Shown one piece after another: positions 1-9,059 of a stretch of 64,000 nt of DNA. Each line of letters starts with the position of its first letter. Positions within the stretch are counted from its first letter, which is position 1. The notes beneath the pieces are model-generated. The model was not told the DNA's origin. It searched no databases and was given only the letters and a program-made list of their open reading frames with translations. The translations under genes were made by a program, and so were the position numbers. The DNA lies in NCBI GenBank assembly GCA_050303415.1, contig JBNLBS010000005.1, positions 62,001 through 126,000 on the forward strand, read 5' to 3'. Source of the stretch: JBNLBS01 sp050303415 (GTDB taxonomy: Bacteria > Pseudomonadota > Gammaproteobacteria > Methylococcales > Methylomonadaceae).

Positions 1-540
1 CTCTTCATCAATATGATCGACCCAAATGACTTTTATCTCGCCATTCAGATCCAACCGCTTAAACTCGAATGTGGTTTCCGTACCCGGCTTAACATCCACC
101 TTCTCGGACAGACGAATCATCAAACCATCAACTGACACATCAACACTTTCAAAACGACATATTTTGCCATTCAGCACTATCTGCCCAGGGGCAATTAAAT
201 TTTTTCGATACACATGCCTTTTGTATAAGGCATATTCAGCATTGGAAGAAAGATTATTAAACTCCAAGGCCAATTGAAATCGTCCGTCAACTTCTTCTGC
301 TCTTGCTACATTGGCATCCCCGGCCAATTTCATATCCGGTATATAAAAGTCCAAAACCGGAGATTTTTTTATTGCTTCAAATAAATCAGGAACGCCTTTT
401 AAACCATAATCCTCACACAACTCAACTAATGCGCCGGTAATGGATATATTAATAATATTAATATCCAGCTCTTTTTCCATTAGATAAATCAATCCATGGG
501 TGGATAATTTTTTTCGATAATACCGTTTGTCTTCAAACAT
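1..540 (-). CDS. PilZ-domain protein (3' end outside window)
   Basis: An open frame starts at ATG 538-540 on the minus strand and stays open to base 1, giving 180 residues with no stop, so the C-terminus is missing. Two tandem PilZ-like units are visible. The first has basic residues R6/R9/K10-K11 and N31-x-S33-x-x-G36. The second has R108-x-x-x-R112 and D134-x-S136-x-x-G139. These are the RxxxR and (D/N)xSxxG signatures that bind cyclic di-GMP. No signal peptide or membrane segment is seen. By family it should be a c-di-GMP effector, perhaps for motility or exopolysaccharide; the target cannot be told. The second unit matches the consensus better than the first. Confidence 0.8.
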   Translation of the reverse strand, partial: MFEDKRYYRKKLSTHGLIYLMEKELDINIINISITGALVELCEDYGLKGVPDLFEAIKKSPVLDFYIPDMKLAGDANVARAEEVDGRFQLALEFNNLSSNAEYALYKRHVYRKNLIAPGQIVLNGKICRFESVDVSVDGLMIRLSEKVDVKPGTETTFEFKRLDLNGEIKVIWVDHIDEE

Positions 541-705
541 AATGAAATACCATTTTATAACTGGTTTTATTCCTTGCGCAGCCAGCGTTGCGAAGCATAA
601 CAAACCTAATTGAATCTTTATTTAATTACAAGTGTAGTTGCTAAAACACAATTATTCATCTATTTTTATTAACAATTAAGCATAGTTTTTCCCCTTGCTC
701 CCTAA

Positions 706-1335
706 ATGATAATCCAATTTTTGCAACAAGCATCTGCCGCTAGAATAATACTCATTCTTGTCCTTTCCGGCTCGTTGCAGGCCTGCATTAGCAGTCCGCC
801 AAAAAACACTGATAATATTTGTCAGATTTTCAGAGAAAAAGATGACTGGTATGACGACAGCAAAGAAAGCTTTGAACAATGGGGGGTTCCCATTTATGTT
901 CAAATGGCCATTATGCATCAGGAATCCGGTTTTGTTGCTGACGCCCAACCACCCAGACCCTGGCTATTAGGTATTATTCCCTGGTTCAGAAACAGTTCGG
1001 CTTATGGCTATGCACAAGCTCAGGATGATACTTGGGAGGATTACCTGAATGCTGCCGGTAGCTGGGGAGCCGATAGAGACGAATTTGACGATGCCAGCGA
1101 CTTTATCGGCTGGTATTGCCATATCAGCCACCAACGTTTGGGTATTTCCAAGCTAAATACGGCCAACCTTTATCTGGCTTATCACGAAGGGCACGGCGGC
1201 TACCAGAGAAAAACTTTCCTTAAAAAACCGTGGCTTATAAAAATCTCAAAAAAAGTCGAACGGAAAGCTAACAGATATAAATTACAATTAAACAGTTGCA
1301 AACAGGAATTTGAGAGCAATTTCTGGTTTTTTTGA
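706..1335 (+). CDS. Lytic transglycosylase-like lipoprotein
   Basis: A 209-residue protein with an N-terminal hydrophobic stretch ending in a lipobox (LQAC, Cys27), so it is probably an outer-membrane lipoprotein. The mature part has an SLT-like core: HQESGF carries the likely catalytic Glu, followed by SAYGYAQAQ and later YLAYHEGHGGY, as in soluble lytic transglycosylases that cleave peptidoglycan glycan strands. It is small for the group, comparable to MltE-type enzymes. No strong ribosome binding site precedes ATG 706, but this is the only start that keeps the signal sequence. It lies 40 bp upstream of the FKBP gene on the same strand. Confidence 0.82.
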   Translation: MIIQFLQQASAARIILILVLSGSLQACISSPPKNTDNICQIFREKDDWYDDSKESFEQWGVPIYVQMAIMHQESGFVADAQPPRPWLLGIIPWFRNSSAYGYAQAQDDTWEDYLNAAGSWGADRDEFDDASDFIGWYCHISHQRLGISKLNTANLYLAYHEGHGGYQRKTFLKKPWLIKISKKVERKANRYKLQLNSCKQEFESNFWFF

Positions 1336-1374
1336 TAAACTAATAGATTCACACAAGAAAAAAAAGGGGGAACT

Positions 1375-1854
1375 GTGATCCAAATCCAAACTCGGTTAAT
1401 TTCAATTTTTACGATTATTCTTATAGGATTTACTATGTTTTCATTGGCAAATGCCACCACACCTGAAGAAAATAAAGCGGCTGGCGAAGCCTTTTTAAGT
1501 GAAAATTCAAAAAAAGACGGTGTAATCACCACAGCAAGCGGATTGCAGTACACTGTTTTAACCGAAGGCGAAGGTGCTTCACCATCCGCCACCGATAGGG
1601 TTACCGTGCATTATAAAGGCACAACAATAGATGGCGATGAATTTGACAGTTCATACAGCCATGGCCAACCGGCAACATTTCCTTTAAATAGAGTGATTGC
1701 AGGCTGGACGGAAGGTGTTCAATTAATGAAAGAAGGTGCAAAGTATCGTTTCTATATCCCTTCTGAACTTGCCTACGGCCAGCATGGCGCAGGCGGTGCA
1801 ATTGGCCCTAATGAGACATTAATCTTTGATGTTGAATTGATTAAAATCCAATAA
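1375..1854 (+). CDS. Exported FKBP-type peptidyl-prolyl isomerase
   Basis: 159 residues: a signal peptide (roughly residues 1-27, ending SLANA) then one FKBP domain with hallmark segments VHYKGTTIDG, EFDSSY and PSELAYGQHGAGG. The family accelerates cis-trans proline isomerisation. Export and the short pre-domain region make this a periplasmic folding helper of the Mip/FkpA/FklB group, but without the long dimerisation helix. I chose GTG at 1375 because a strong purine-rich site (AGGGGGAACT) sits just before it. The in-frame ATG at 1435 would cut off most of the signal peptide. Confidence 0.88.
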   Translation: MIQIQTRLISIFTIILIGFTMFSLANATTPEENKAAGEAFLSENSKKDGVITTASGLQYTVLTEGEGASPSATDRVTVHYKGTTIDGDEFDSSYSHGQPATFPLNRVIAGWTEGVQLMKEGAKYRFYIPSELAYGQHGAGGAIGPNETLIFDVELIKIQ

Positions 1855-1872
1855 TTTTTCTGATTGATTTTA

Positions 1873-1916
1873 AAAACGGGGTTTGGGTTAGTTCCTAAAC
1901 CCCGTTTTGCTTTTTT
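1873..1916 (+). terminator. Rho-independent terminator after FKBP gene
   Basis: The arms 1873-1887 and 1894-1908 pair almost perfectly (AAAACGGGGTTT with AAACCCCGTTTT, plus one G-T pair) around a 6-base loop. They are followed by GC and six T. It lies 19 bp after the FKBP stop codon. Confidence 0.85.
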
Positions 1917-2062
1917 CCACTCCCAATCTTAAATTACAAAGCTTTTGCTTTATCTTAAATGCGTTTATCCTGTTAACTGAACGTTGAATCAGTAAACTGA
2001 ATACATTCGCGAATCAAGCATTTTCTAACTTTTTATCTTGGCTCCAGCTTTTTTACTTATTT

Positions 2063-4258
2063 ATGACCACATACCAGCTATTTGCAACCACGCCAAAAGC
2101 AATGGAATCACTACTCGCTGATGAGCTCGTCAGTTTAGGAGCAGAGAATATAAAACCCACGTTAGCCGGTGTGGCATTTGAAGGGGATTTAACAACCGCT
2201 TACCGGATCTGCTTATGGTCCAGACTGGCCAACAGGGTATTGTTGACCTTAAATACCTTTACCGTAACCAGTCAACAAGACCTCTATGATGGGGTAAAAA
2301 AGATTAATTGGTTTGAACATATCAAACCGGATGACAGTTTTGCCGTTACCTTTAGCGCCAAACGTTCTAAAGTGATTAATCACACTCATTTCGGCGCATT
2401 AAAAGTGAAAGATGCCATCGTCGACCAGATGCGCACTAAATTTCATAAACGACCGAATATTGATACCAAACAACCGCACATTCAAGTCAATGTTTACCTG
2501 AATGGTGAAGACGCTCGCCTAAGTCTTGATTTGTCGGGTGAAAGCCTGCACCGTCGCGGCTATAGAGAAGTTAATATTAAAGCCCCTATCAAGGAAAACC
2601 TGGCTGCAGCCATGCTGATTCGTAGCGGCTGGGCAAAAATCGCCCGGCAGCATGGATCGTTAATCGACCCAATGTGCGGTTCCGGCACTTTATTGCTGGA
2701 AGGCGCAATGATTGCCGCCGATTATGCTCCTGGCCTGTTAAGAGACTACTACGGTTTCCTGGGCTGGAAAAAACATGACGCCGACAGCTGGCAGCAATTA
2801 TTAGCCGAAGCAGAAGCCAGAAAAATTGAAGGCTTAAAGCATTTGCCTACCATTGTCGGCTTTGACCAGAACCGTCATACAATGAATACCGCTTTAGCCC
2901 ACATTGCAAATGCAGGCTTAAGTGACAAAATTCATATCGAACGCCGTGATATTGCCGATGCCAAAGCTGCCGAAAGCTGGCAGCCCGGGTTGGTAATTTG
3001 TAACCCGCCCTATGGCGAACGCCTGGGAGATACTCAAGAAACTGCCGAGCTATACAGCCGCTTCGGCAATACTTTAAAAACCAATTTTAAAGGCTGGGAA
3101 GCGGCCGTTATTATCAGCAATCCTGAACTGGGCTTTCGTTTTGGCATTCGTTCGCACAAACCGATCACTCTGTATAATGGCGCATTGGAATGTAAGCTGT
3201 TACTGATGAGTATTGATGAGTCGGCTTTTTTTGTCCCCAAAATAAAATCTGCACAAGACCGCTTGCATCAAATTACCTTAAACAGCCTAAATCAGGAATC
3301 GGTTGATAATGCTGAGATGTTTGCCAACCGCTTGAAAAAGAATCTTAAAAAGATGAAAAAATGGGCGCAACAAAACCACGTCCATTGTTATCGTCTGTAT
3401 GACGCTGACTTACCGGAGTACGCAGTTGCCGTTGATATTTATCAGGGCGATAAAACCTGGGTCAATATTCAGGAATATGAAGCCCCAAAATCAATAGACC
3501 CGGCAAAAGCCAATCAACGTCTAGCGGGGGTTTTGGCTCAAACACCCAAGGTTTTAGCAATAAATCCTGAACAGGTTTTCCTTAAAATCCGTCGCAAACA
3601 AAAAAGCACGGAGCAATATCAAAAACATAACGACCAAGGCAACTTCCACATTATTGAAGAGCATGGCTGTAAATTTCAGGTTAATTTTGAAGATTACCTG
3701 GATACCGGCTTGTTTTTGGATCATCGCCCCATTCGCACCATGATTCAGCAACAGGCCAAAGGCAAAAGCTTCCTAAACCTGTTTGCTTATACCGGAACCG
3801 CGTCAGTACATGCAGCCATAGGTGGCGCCAAATCGACCACCACGGTAGACATGTCTAAAACCTATCTGGCTTGGGCCCAGCAAAATTTCAAGTTGAATAA
3901 TTTATCGGGTGAACACGAATTTATTCACGCCGATTGTCAAAAATGGCTGGAACAGGAAAACCAGCAATCTTTACCTCGTCAGTTCGATTTGATTTTTATG
4001 GACCCACCGACATTTTCCAATTCCAAACGCATGGATACGGTACTGGATATTCAAGAAGACCATGTTGGCTTGATTCAGTTGGCCGTTGGTTTGCTTGCGC
4101 CTGGCGGCATATTATACTTTTCAACCAATTTCAGACGTTTTAAACTGGACAAAAGCGGATTATCCGATTTAATTATTGAAGATATCAGCGCTTCCACCAT
4201 TGATCAGGATTTTGCGCGTAACCCAAAAATACATTATTGCTGGAGAATTCAGGAATGA
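2063..4258 (+). CDS. rlmL: 23S rRNA guanine methyltransferase RlmKL
   Basis: 731 residues, a fusion of two methyltransferases as in E. coli RlmKL (about 700 residues). The N-terminal THUMP region is followed by the RlmL half, with SAM motif DPMCGSGTLLLEG near residue 205 and catalytic NPPYGERLG near 314; the family makes m2G2445. The C-terminal RlmK half has LNLFAYTGTASVHAA near 572 and MDPPTFSNSKR near 647; it makes m7G2069. Both active-site motifs look intact. The stop overlaps the acylphosphatase start (ATGA), so the two are probably translationally coupled. Confidence 0.96.
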   Translation: MTTYQLFATTPKAMESLLADELVSLGAENIKPTLAGVAFEGDLTTAYRICLWSRLANRVLLTLNTFTVTSQQDLYDGVKKINWFEHIKPDDSFAVTFSAKRSKVINHTHFGALKVKDAIVDQMRTKFHKRPNIDTKQPHIQVNVYLNGEDARLSLDLSGESLHRRGYREVNIKAPIKENLAAAMLIRSGWAKIARQHGSLIDPMCGSGTLLLEGAMIAADYAPGLLRDYYGFLGWKKHDADSWQQLLAEAEARKIEGLKHLPTIVGFDQNRHTMNTALAHIANAGLSDKIHIERRDIADAKAAESWQPGLVICNPPYGERLGDTQETAELYSRFGNTLKTNFKGWEAAVIISNPELGFRFGIRSHKPITLYNGALECKLLLMSIDESAFFVPKIKSAQDRLHQITLNSLNQESVDNAEMFANRLKKNLKKMKKWAQQNHVHCYRLYDADLPEYAVAVDIYQGDKTWVNIQEYEAPKSIDPAKANQRLAGVLAQTPKVLAINPEQVFLKIRRKQKSTEQYQKHNDQGNFHIIEEHGCKFQVNFEDYLDTGLFLDHRPIRTMIQQQAKGKSFLNLFAYTGTASVHAAIGGAKSTTTVDMSKTYLAWAQQNFKLNNLSGEHEFIHADCQKWLEQENQQSLPRQFDLIFMDPPTFSNSKRMDTVLDIQEDHVGLIQLAVGLLAPGGILYFSTNFRRFKLDKSGLSDLIIEDISASTIDQDFARNPKIHYCWRIQE

Positions 4259-4530
4259 GCCAACGCAGTGTAAAAATCATTGTCAGTGGTCGGGTACAAG
4301 GTGTGTACTTTCGTAAATTCACACAAAAAAAAGCACGCCAATTAGCCATTAACGGTTGTGTCAGGAACCTGCCTGACGGCCGGGTAGAAATCGTTGCCTG
4401 CTCGACAGGAGAAGCGATACAAAACCTGATCAGCTGGTGCCATAAAGGTCCGCTGATGGCCAAAGTCAGGCAGGTTGATGTGGCAGATATTCTTCCACCA
4501 GAAATTTTCTCTAGCTTTGAAATTCGCTGA
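4255..4530 (+). CDS. acyP: Acylphosphatase
   Basis: 91 residues, the usual size. The signature VSGRVQGVYFRKFTQKKA contains the phosphate-binding loop with the conserved Arg, and NLPDGRVEIVACST carries the expected catalytic Asn region (here VRNLPDGRVE). The enzyme hydrolyses carboxyl-phosphate bonds in small acyl phosphates. Start chosen at ATG 4255, overlapping the rlmKL stop and preceded by AGGA. An upstream in-frame TTG at 4237 is less likely. Confidence 0.93.
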   Translation: MSQRSVKIIVSGRVQGVYFRKFTQKKARQLAINGCVRNLPDGRVEIVACSTGEAIQNLISWCHKGPLMAKVRQVDVADILPPEIFSSFEIR

Positions 4531-5000
4531 TGCAGATATAACTATACTGTCACTCAGTGCGGTCAATAAACAAAAAAGGCTCTAAAATTATAGTTTTAGC
4601 TGAAGCTCTCGATGCCTTATTGTGAATCCAAAAAAAAGCCTGCTTTCCCGCATAAAATAAAGCCTTAATCAATCATATTTACCAGCAGTTATTGATCGGG
4701 TTCAAGGTGCAAATTCCATTATCCTGCCTTATCTATTGCATTTATTTACTATTGGTGCTCTGTTTTTATAAAAAAATCAGGTAAAATGATCAGCTTTCTT
4801 TTTGCTGGCGAGTGGTGTTTACCACTTGGCTTTAAGTCGCCGCACGGAACTATAATTAATTCATTTCAAACCATTAAGCTATTGCTTTTAAGGTTGGATG
4901 TTTAATGTGTACAACTTATTCAGCAACGGTGTTTTGGAATAACTATGTTTGACCAACCACCAAAAAGTTTTTTAGGCTTACTTTATATTAGAGTACAAAC
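4531..5000. other. Intergenic leader before EF-G gene
   Basis: 470 bp without a convincing gene. It is AT-rich and holds a nested hairpin at 4807-4841: inner arms AGTGGT/ACCACT with a GTTT loop, outer arms GGCG/CGCC. Two overlapping mini-ORFs of about 13 and 15 codons occur near 4898-4950 in different frames (one ends WNNYV, one ends NGVLE). Neither can be called a gene. I see no clear sigma70 promoter. Confidence 0.4.
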
Positions 5001-7088
5001 ATGACAGACCTTTCCCATTATAGAAACATCGGCATCTTCGCTCACGTTGATGCGGGTAAAACAACGACCACTGAGCGAATTTTGAAGCTTACCGGTAAAA
5101 TCCATAAAACCGGTGAAGTACACGACGGTGAAGCGACTACCGACTTCATGGAGCAGGAAGCGGAACGTGGTATCACTATTCAGTCTGCTGCAACTTCATG
5201 CGAATGGAACAAACACCGCATGAACATTATCGACACCCCAGGACACGTTGACTTCACCATTGAAGTTTATCGTTCACTGAAAGTACTTGACGGCGGTATC
5301 GGTGTATTTTGTGGTTCCGGCGGTGTTGAGCCTCAGTCAGAAACCAACTGGCGCTATGCCAATGACTCTGAAGTATCCCGTGTCATCTTCGTTAACAAAC
5401 TTGACCGTTTAGGTGCTGATTTCTACCGCGTGGTAAAACAAGTTGAAGATGTATTGGGTGCAAACCCACTCGTTATGGTTCTGCCTATCGGTATTGAAGA
5501 TGATTTCTGTGGCGTTGTTGACCTGCTGAGCCGTAAAGCGTATGTCTGGGATGACACAGGCCTGCCTGAAAATTATGAAATTCAAGAGCCACCAGCTGAT
5601 ATGGCTGACGCAATTGAAGAATGGCGTGAAAAACTGATTGAAACAGCTGTTGAACAGGATGACGATTTAATGGAAGCCTACCTTGAAGGTAACGAACCTT
5701 CAATCGAAGACATTAAAAAATGTATTCGTAAAGGCACTATCGCACTTGATTTCTTCCCGACTTACTGTGGTTCTGCATTTAAAAACAAAGGTATCCAATT
5801 AGTTCTGGATGCGGTTGTTGATTACCTGCCTAACCCAACTGAAGTTAAGCCTCAGCCAGAAACTGATGATGAAGGTAACGAAACCGGTGAATTTGCGATT
5901 GTTGATCCTAATAGACCGTTGCGCGCCTTGGCTTTCAAAATTATGGACGACCGTTTTGGCGCCCTGACCTTTATCCGTATTTACTCAGGAAAACTGAATA
6001 AAGGCGACACCGTTTTAAACACCTTTACCGGTAAAACCGAACGTATCGGCCGTATCGTAGAGATGCATGCCGATGAGCGTATTGAGCTGGAAGGCGCGCA
6101 GGCTGGAGACATTGTTGCTGTCGTGGGTATGAAAAATATTCAAACAGGGCACACCCTGTGTGATCCTAAAAACCCGGCAACACTAGAACCAATGGTATTC
6201 CCTGATCCAGTTATCTCTATTGCTATCGCGCCTAAAGATAAAGGCGGCTCTGAAAAAATGGGTATCGCTTTAGGCAAAATGATCCAGGAAGATCCTTCAT
6301 TCCGCGTTGAAACGGACGAAGACAGTGGCGAAACAATTCTTAAAGGCATGGGCGAACTGCACCTGGATATTAAAATTGATATTCTTAAACGTACGCACGG
6401 TGTTGACGTTGAAGTCGGCAAACCACAGGTTGCTTACCGCGAAACCATTACTCAACGTGTTGAAGACAGCTATACCCATAAGAAACAATCTGGTGGTTCA
6501 GGTCAATACGGTAAAATCGACTACGTTATCGAACCCGGCGAACCTGGCTCAGGCTTTGAATTTGAATCTGCTGTTACTGGCGGTAACGTACCAAGAGAAT
6601 ACTGGCCAGCTGTTCAAAAAGGCTTTGAATTAAGCATGGAAAATGGTGTTCTTGCTGGCTTTCCATTGTTAGACTTCAAAGTTACCTTAATGGACGGTGC
6701 ATTCCACGCAGTTGACTCCTCAGCGATTGCTTTTGAAATTGCTGCAAAAGCGGCCTATCGTCAATCAATTCCTAAAGCAGGTCCTCAATTGATTGAACCG
6801 ATCATGAATGTTGACGTATTTACACCTGAAGATCACGTAGGTGATGTAATTGGTGACCTTAACCGTCGCCGCGGTATGATCAAATCACAAGAAGCAGGTG
6901 TTACCGGTGTTCGCATTAAAGCTGAATGTCCTTTAAGCGAAATGTTCGGTTACATTGGTGACTTGCGTACCATGACGTCAGGTCGAGGTCAGTTCTCTAT
7001 GGAATTCTCTCACTACTCAGCATGTCCTAAAAATGTTGCTGATGAAGTGATTAAAGAAGTCCAAGAACGTAATGCTGCAAAAAAATAA
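5001..7088 (+). CDS. fusB: Elongation factor G, second-type paralog
   Basis: 695-residue GTPase. G1 is AHVDAGKTTTTERIL (residues 14-28), G2 around RGITIQSAATS, G3 DTPGHVDF, G4 NKLD; domains II-V follow in the normal EF-G order. Domain IV has HKKQSGGSGQYGKI where housekeeping EF-G has a QSGGRGQYGHV-like stretch. The gene stands alone rather than in the rpsL-rpsG-fusA-tuf operon. Both facts point to the EF-G2/FusB-type second copy known in Pseudomonas and Vibrio. It catalyses ribosomal translocation or a specialised variant of it. Whether a str-operon fusA exists elsewhere cannot be seen here. Confidence 0.88.
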   Translation: MTDLSHYRNIGIFAHVDAGKTTTTERILKLTGKIHKTGEVHDGEATTDFMEQEAERGITIQSAATSCEWNKHRMNIIDTPGHVDFTIEVYRSLKVLDGGIGVFCGSGGVEPQSETNWRYANDSEVSRVIFVNKLDRLGADFYRVVKQVEDVLGANPLVMVLPIGIEDDFCGVVDLLSRKAYVWDDTGLPENYEIQEPPADMADAIEEWREKLIETAVEQDDDLMEAYLEGNEPSIEDIKKCIRKGTIALDFFPTYCGSAFKNKGIQLVLDAVVDYLPNPTEVKPQPETDDEGNETGEFAIVDPNRPLRALAFKIMDDRFGALTFIRIYSGKLNKGDTVLNTFTGKTERIGRIVEMHADERIELEGAQAGDIVAVVGMKNIQTGHTLCDPKNPATLEPMVFPDPVISIAIAPKDKGGSEKMGIALGKMIQEDPSFRVETDEDSGETILKGMGELHLDIKIDILKRTHGVDVEVGKPQVAYRETITQRVEDSYTHKKQSGGSGQYGKIDYVIEPGEPGSGFEFESAVTGGNVPREYWPAVQKGFELSMENGVLAGFPLLDFKVTLMDGAFHAVDSSAIAFEIAAKAAYRQSIPKAGPQLIEPIMNVDVFTPEDHVGDVIGDLNRRRGMIKSQEAGVTGVRIKAECPLSEMFGYIGDLRTMTSGRGQFSMEFSHYSACPKNVADEVIKEVQERNAAKK

Positions 7089-7099
7089 GCATTAAAACC

Positions 7100-7135
7100 T
7101 TACCCGGCAGAAATCCCCCTTAGTCTGCCGGGTAA
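7100..7135 (+). terminator. Hairpin downstream of EF-G
   Basis: TTACCCGGCAGA (7100-7111) pairs with TCTGCCGGGTAA (7124-7135), a 12-bp perfect stem. There is no T-run directly after it, but a second hairpin with a T-run follows at once. Confidence 0.6.
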
Positions 7136-7141
7136 CCTTAC

Positions 7142-7177
7142 AAAAAAAGGCCGAATGTTCCACATTCGGCCTTTTTT
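7142..7177 (+). terminator. Rho-independent terminator, likely bidirectional
   Basis: AAAAAAAGGCCGAATG and CATTCGGCCTTTTTTG form a long stem with a TTCCA loop. The A-run on one side and T-run on the other let it serve both EF-G (+) and the convergent secreted-protein gene (-). Confidence 0.9.
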
Positions 7178-7225
7178 GTCAGCATTTAAATATGTGGCTG
7201 ACAGAATTTCTATGAGATATAAAAC

Positions 7226-7606
7226 TTATTCTTTCTCTAAAAAGTAGTATAGGAATGGGCATTTTAAGATCATGTCTTTACCTTCCAGTTTTTCCACACT
7301 GCAAGTTTCCATTTTTGACATACCCGGCTGAACCTGCTTTTTAATCACACCATCTTCAACTTTATAAGTGACATTTACAGTTAATGGGCCTGTTCTTGGG
7401 TCTTTGGCCGACGTTTTTAACGTACCGTCCTTTTTAAAATCCCATTTAATTTGAAGCGCCTTTTTCTCTTTATGAAGTGCAGCTGTTTCCGCATATAACT
7501 TCCATTTGCCGAGCAGTACAGTATTATCTTCCAACACCACCTTGGCATTTACTGATGATGCCATCAGTAAGGATGCGATAAGCAATAATATTTTATTTTT
7601 TTTCAT
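7226..7606 (-). CDS. Secreted protein of unknown function
   Basis: 126 residues starting at ATG 7604-7606, preceded by GGGGGCAAATTC. The first 21 residues are a clean signal peptide ending SVNA. The mature part (about 105 residues) has a lipocalin-like opening (LLGKWKLYAE, then WDFKKDGTLKTS), alternating strands and two Cys (ETCSVE, LKCPF) that could pair. The pattern resembles small periplasmic lipocalin-like domains, but I do not recognise a named family. An in-frame 30-codon upstream extension would bury the signal peptide, so the shorter start is chosen. Confidence 0.7.
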   Translation of the reverse strand: MKKNKILLLIASLLMASSVNAKVVLEDNTVLLGKWKLYAETAALHKEKKALQIKWDFKKDGTLKTSAKDPRTGPLTVNVTYKVEDGVIKKQVQPGMSKMETCSVEKLEGKDMILKCPFLYYFLEKE

Positions 7607-7815
7607 GAATTTGCCCCCAATTAATAAGAATATGGATAAGCCATTCTTATCCATAGCTTCGTATTTGCAACCATCCAGAGAAACACCTTCCCTCATAACC
7701 CAAAACAGCTACACTAAATTTAAGTATAACATAATACTAATCTGTTTTAGTTTATCCTGATATGACTGCGATCCAAATTACGAATCATTAACCGCGTAAA
7801 TATTAACCTTTTTTA

Positions 7816-7844
7816 TTGACAGCCTATACTGCAAATTTTATAGT
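7816..7844 (+). promoter_or_regulatory. Strong sigma70 promoter
   Basis: TTGACA (7816-7821), a 17-base spacer and TATAGT (7839-7844): a perfect -35 and a 5/6 -10. It faces the small secreted protein gene at 7960, implying an untranslated leader of about 110 bases. The rest of 7607-7959 shows no gene. Confidence 0.75.
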
Positions 7845-7959
7845 GAAGATTCAGGATTATAATAATAAAAGCCTGTCTTTTAAAAAAGTCCCATCTATTC
7901 TACATGCATGACTTACGCAACATAAAATGACAGCCTTGTTAAAAATTTGGAGGACACAC

Positions 7960-8307
7960 ATGAACCTTAAGCTAATAATATTAATAACTGTTTTGTCTTT
8001 TTTTTCCGGCTCTGCTTTAGCATTAAATGTCGATGAGTGGGAATATAAAGACAAACAAGGCGACCTGAAACCAACTCCGGGTTGTAAAACTAAGGAAAAG
8101 GCCTCTGCTCAAGCACTAAAACCCTATAGATTAAATAAATACGCACAAATTCTATGTCAAGAGGATGGATACGGCTGGAATCTTTCTGAAATTAAAGACA
8201 AAGGCACCATCGTTTGCGATGAATGTGGCGGTGACTATGAAGGCAAGTACCGCTGCTACCTGACCAATGTAAAAGTGCAATGTAGAATCGTCAAACGAGG
8301 CTGGTAA
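7960..8307 (+). CDS. Small secreted cysteine-rich protein
   Basis: 115 residues. ATG 7960 follows a strong GGAGG site; an upstream in-frame ATG at 7927 lacks one. A signal peptide covers about residues 1-22 (SGSALA). The mature chain has six Cys (PGC, LCQ, VCDEC, RCY, QCR) with a VCDECGGDYEGKYRC cluster, consistent with three disulfides in the periplasm or outside the cell. No known family is recognised. A strong promoter lies about 110 bp upstream and a very stable inverted repeat directly downstream, so it looks like an independently and perhaps abundantly expressed unit. Confidence 0.7.
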   Translation: MNLKLIILITVLSFFSGSALALNVDEWEYKDKQGDLKPTPGCKTKEKASAQALKPYRLNKYAQILCQEDGYGWNLSEIKDKGTIVCDECGGDYEGKYRCYLTNVKVQCRIVKRGW

Positions 8308-8314
8308 ATCCCAT

Positions 8315-8357
8315 TGATCAATTGCCTTCCCTATCTTGACGGGAAGGCAATCGATCA
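8315..8357 (+). terminator. Stable inverted repeat after secreted protein gene
   Basis: TGATC-a-ATTGCCTTCCC (8315-8331) pairs with GGGAAGGCAAT-c-GATCA (8341-8357): 16 pairs with one mismatch and a 9-base loop, starting 8 bp after the stop. No T-run follows, so it may be a terminator of weak type or an mRNA-stabilising hairpin. Confidence 0.5.
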
Positions 8358-8657
8358 CTCTCCCCACAGACATAACCTTATTTCGAGTACCGCATTTGGA
8401 TTACCATCCAAAATATTAGTAACTTGCACGGCAAAGACCGACGTACAAACCAGATCTCAAATGATAAGATAAAAAAGATTATCGCTTGAGCCAACTATCT
8501 TAAACAAATAAGCCCGACAAAAGAATCAAAGCGGTTTTGACTAATTACCCATTTTAACAACAGGCTCGCAATTTCAGTTAAAAGATGAATACACAACAGA
8601 ACATCACGTAAGCCCAAGCCACCGAACTCATTGAAGCCAAATTAAAAGCTCTATTCT
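8358..8657. other. Intergenic, no gene seen
   Basis: About 300 bp with stops in all frames at short intervals. Near 8586 a plus-strand frame (MNTQQN..., stop, AQATELIEAKLKA) looks faintly coding, but it is interrupted and unrecognised. Confidence 0.4.
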
Positions 8658-9059
8658 TTAAGCAGCCTGACCGTGCTGTAATTGTTGTCTGGCAAGGGCG
8701 GCAATTTCTTCATCAGGGTCATTAACCAATGACTCCAGACCAAATCCCCTTTTAGCTACAACAAAGCGTACAAAATCATGACCATCATGTAACAAGCTGC
8801 CCAATAGCTCATGACTGCAATATTTAGCCACAGTGGCGCGTACCCGCCAGTTTTCATCATTAACCAAAGACTCCAAACCCACTTTTTTTCTGGCTACAGC
8901 TGCCCTGACCAATGCCGAAGAATCAGTCACTAGCGCATTTAAAGCGAAACACTGTTCAACAGCTTCAAGACGAATATATTCATCCTTATGCTTTAAAACC
9001 TCTGCTTCAGTATAAGCCTGCCCCAAAATAGTCACACCCTGTTTATTTTTTTTATTCAT
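8658..9059 (-). CDS. HEAT/LRV-like repeat protein
   Basis: 133 residues from ATG 9057-9059, preceded by GAGAAGAAAA; an upstream ATG at 9080 adds 7 residues and is less likely. It is built from short helical repeats of the type LVxDxxxxVRxxVAKxx: DSSALVRAAVARK, DENWRVRATVAKY, DGHDFVRFVVAKR, DPDEEIAALARQQ. Such repeats occur in HEAT-like and leucine-rich-variant (LRV) proteins, which are scaffolds for protein binding. No catalytic residues are visible and the partner is unknown. It is cytoplasmic (no signal peptide) and stands alone on the minus strand. Confidence 0.7.
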   Translation of the reverse strand: MNKKNKQGVTILGQAYTEAEVLKHKDEYIRLEAVEQCFALNALVTDSSALVRAAVARKKVGLESLVNDENWRVRATVAKYCSHELLGSLLHDGHDFVRFVVAKRGFGLESLVNDPDEEIAALARQQLQHGQAA

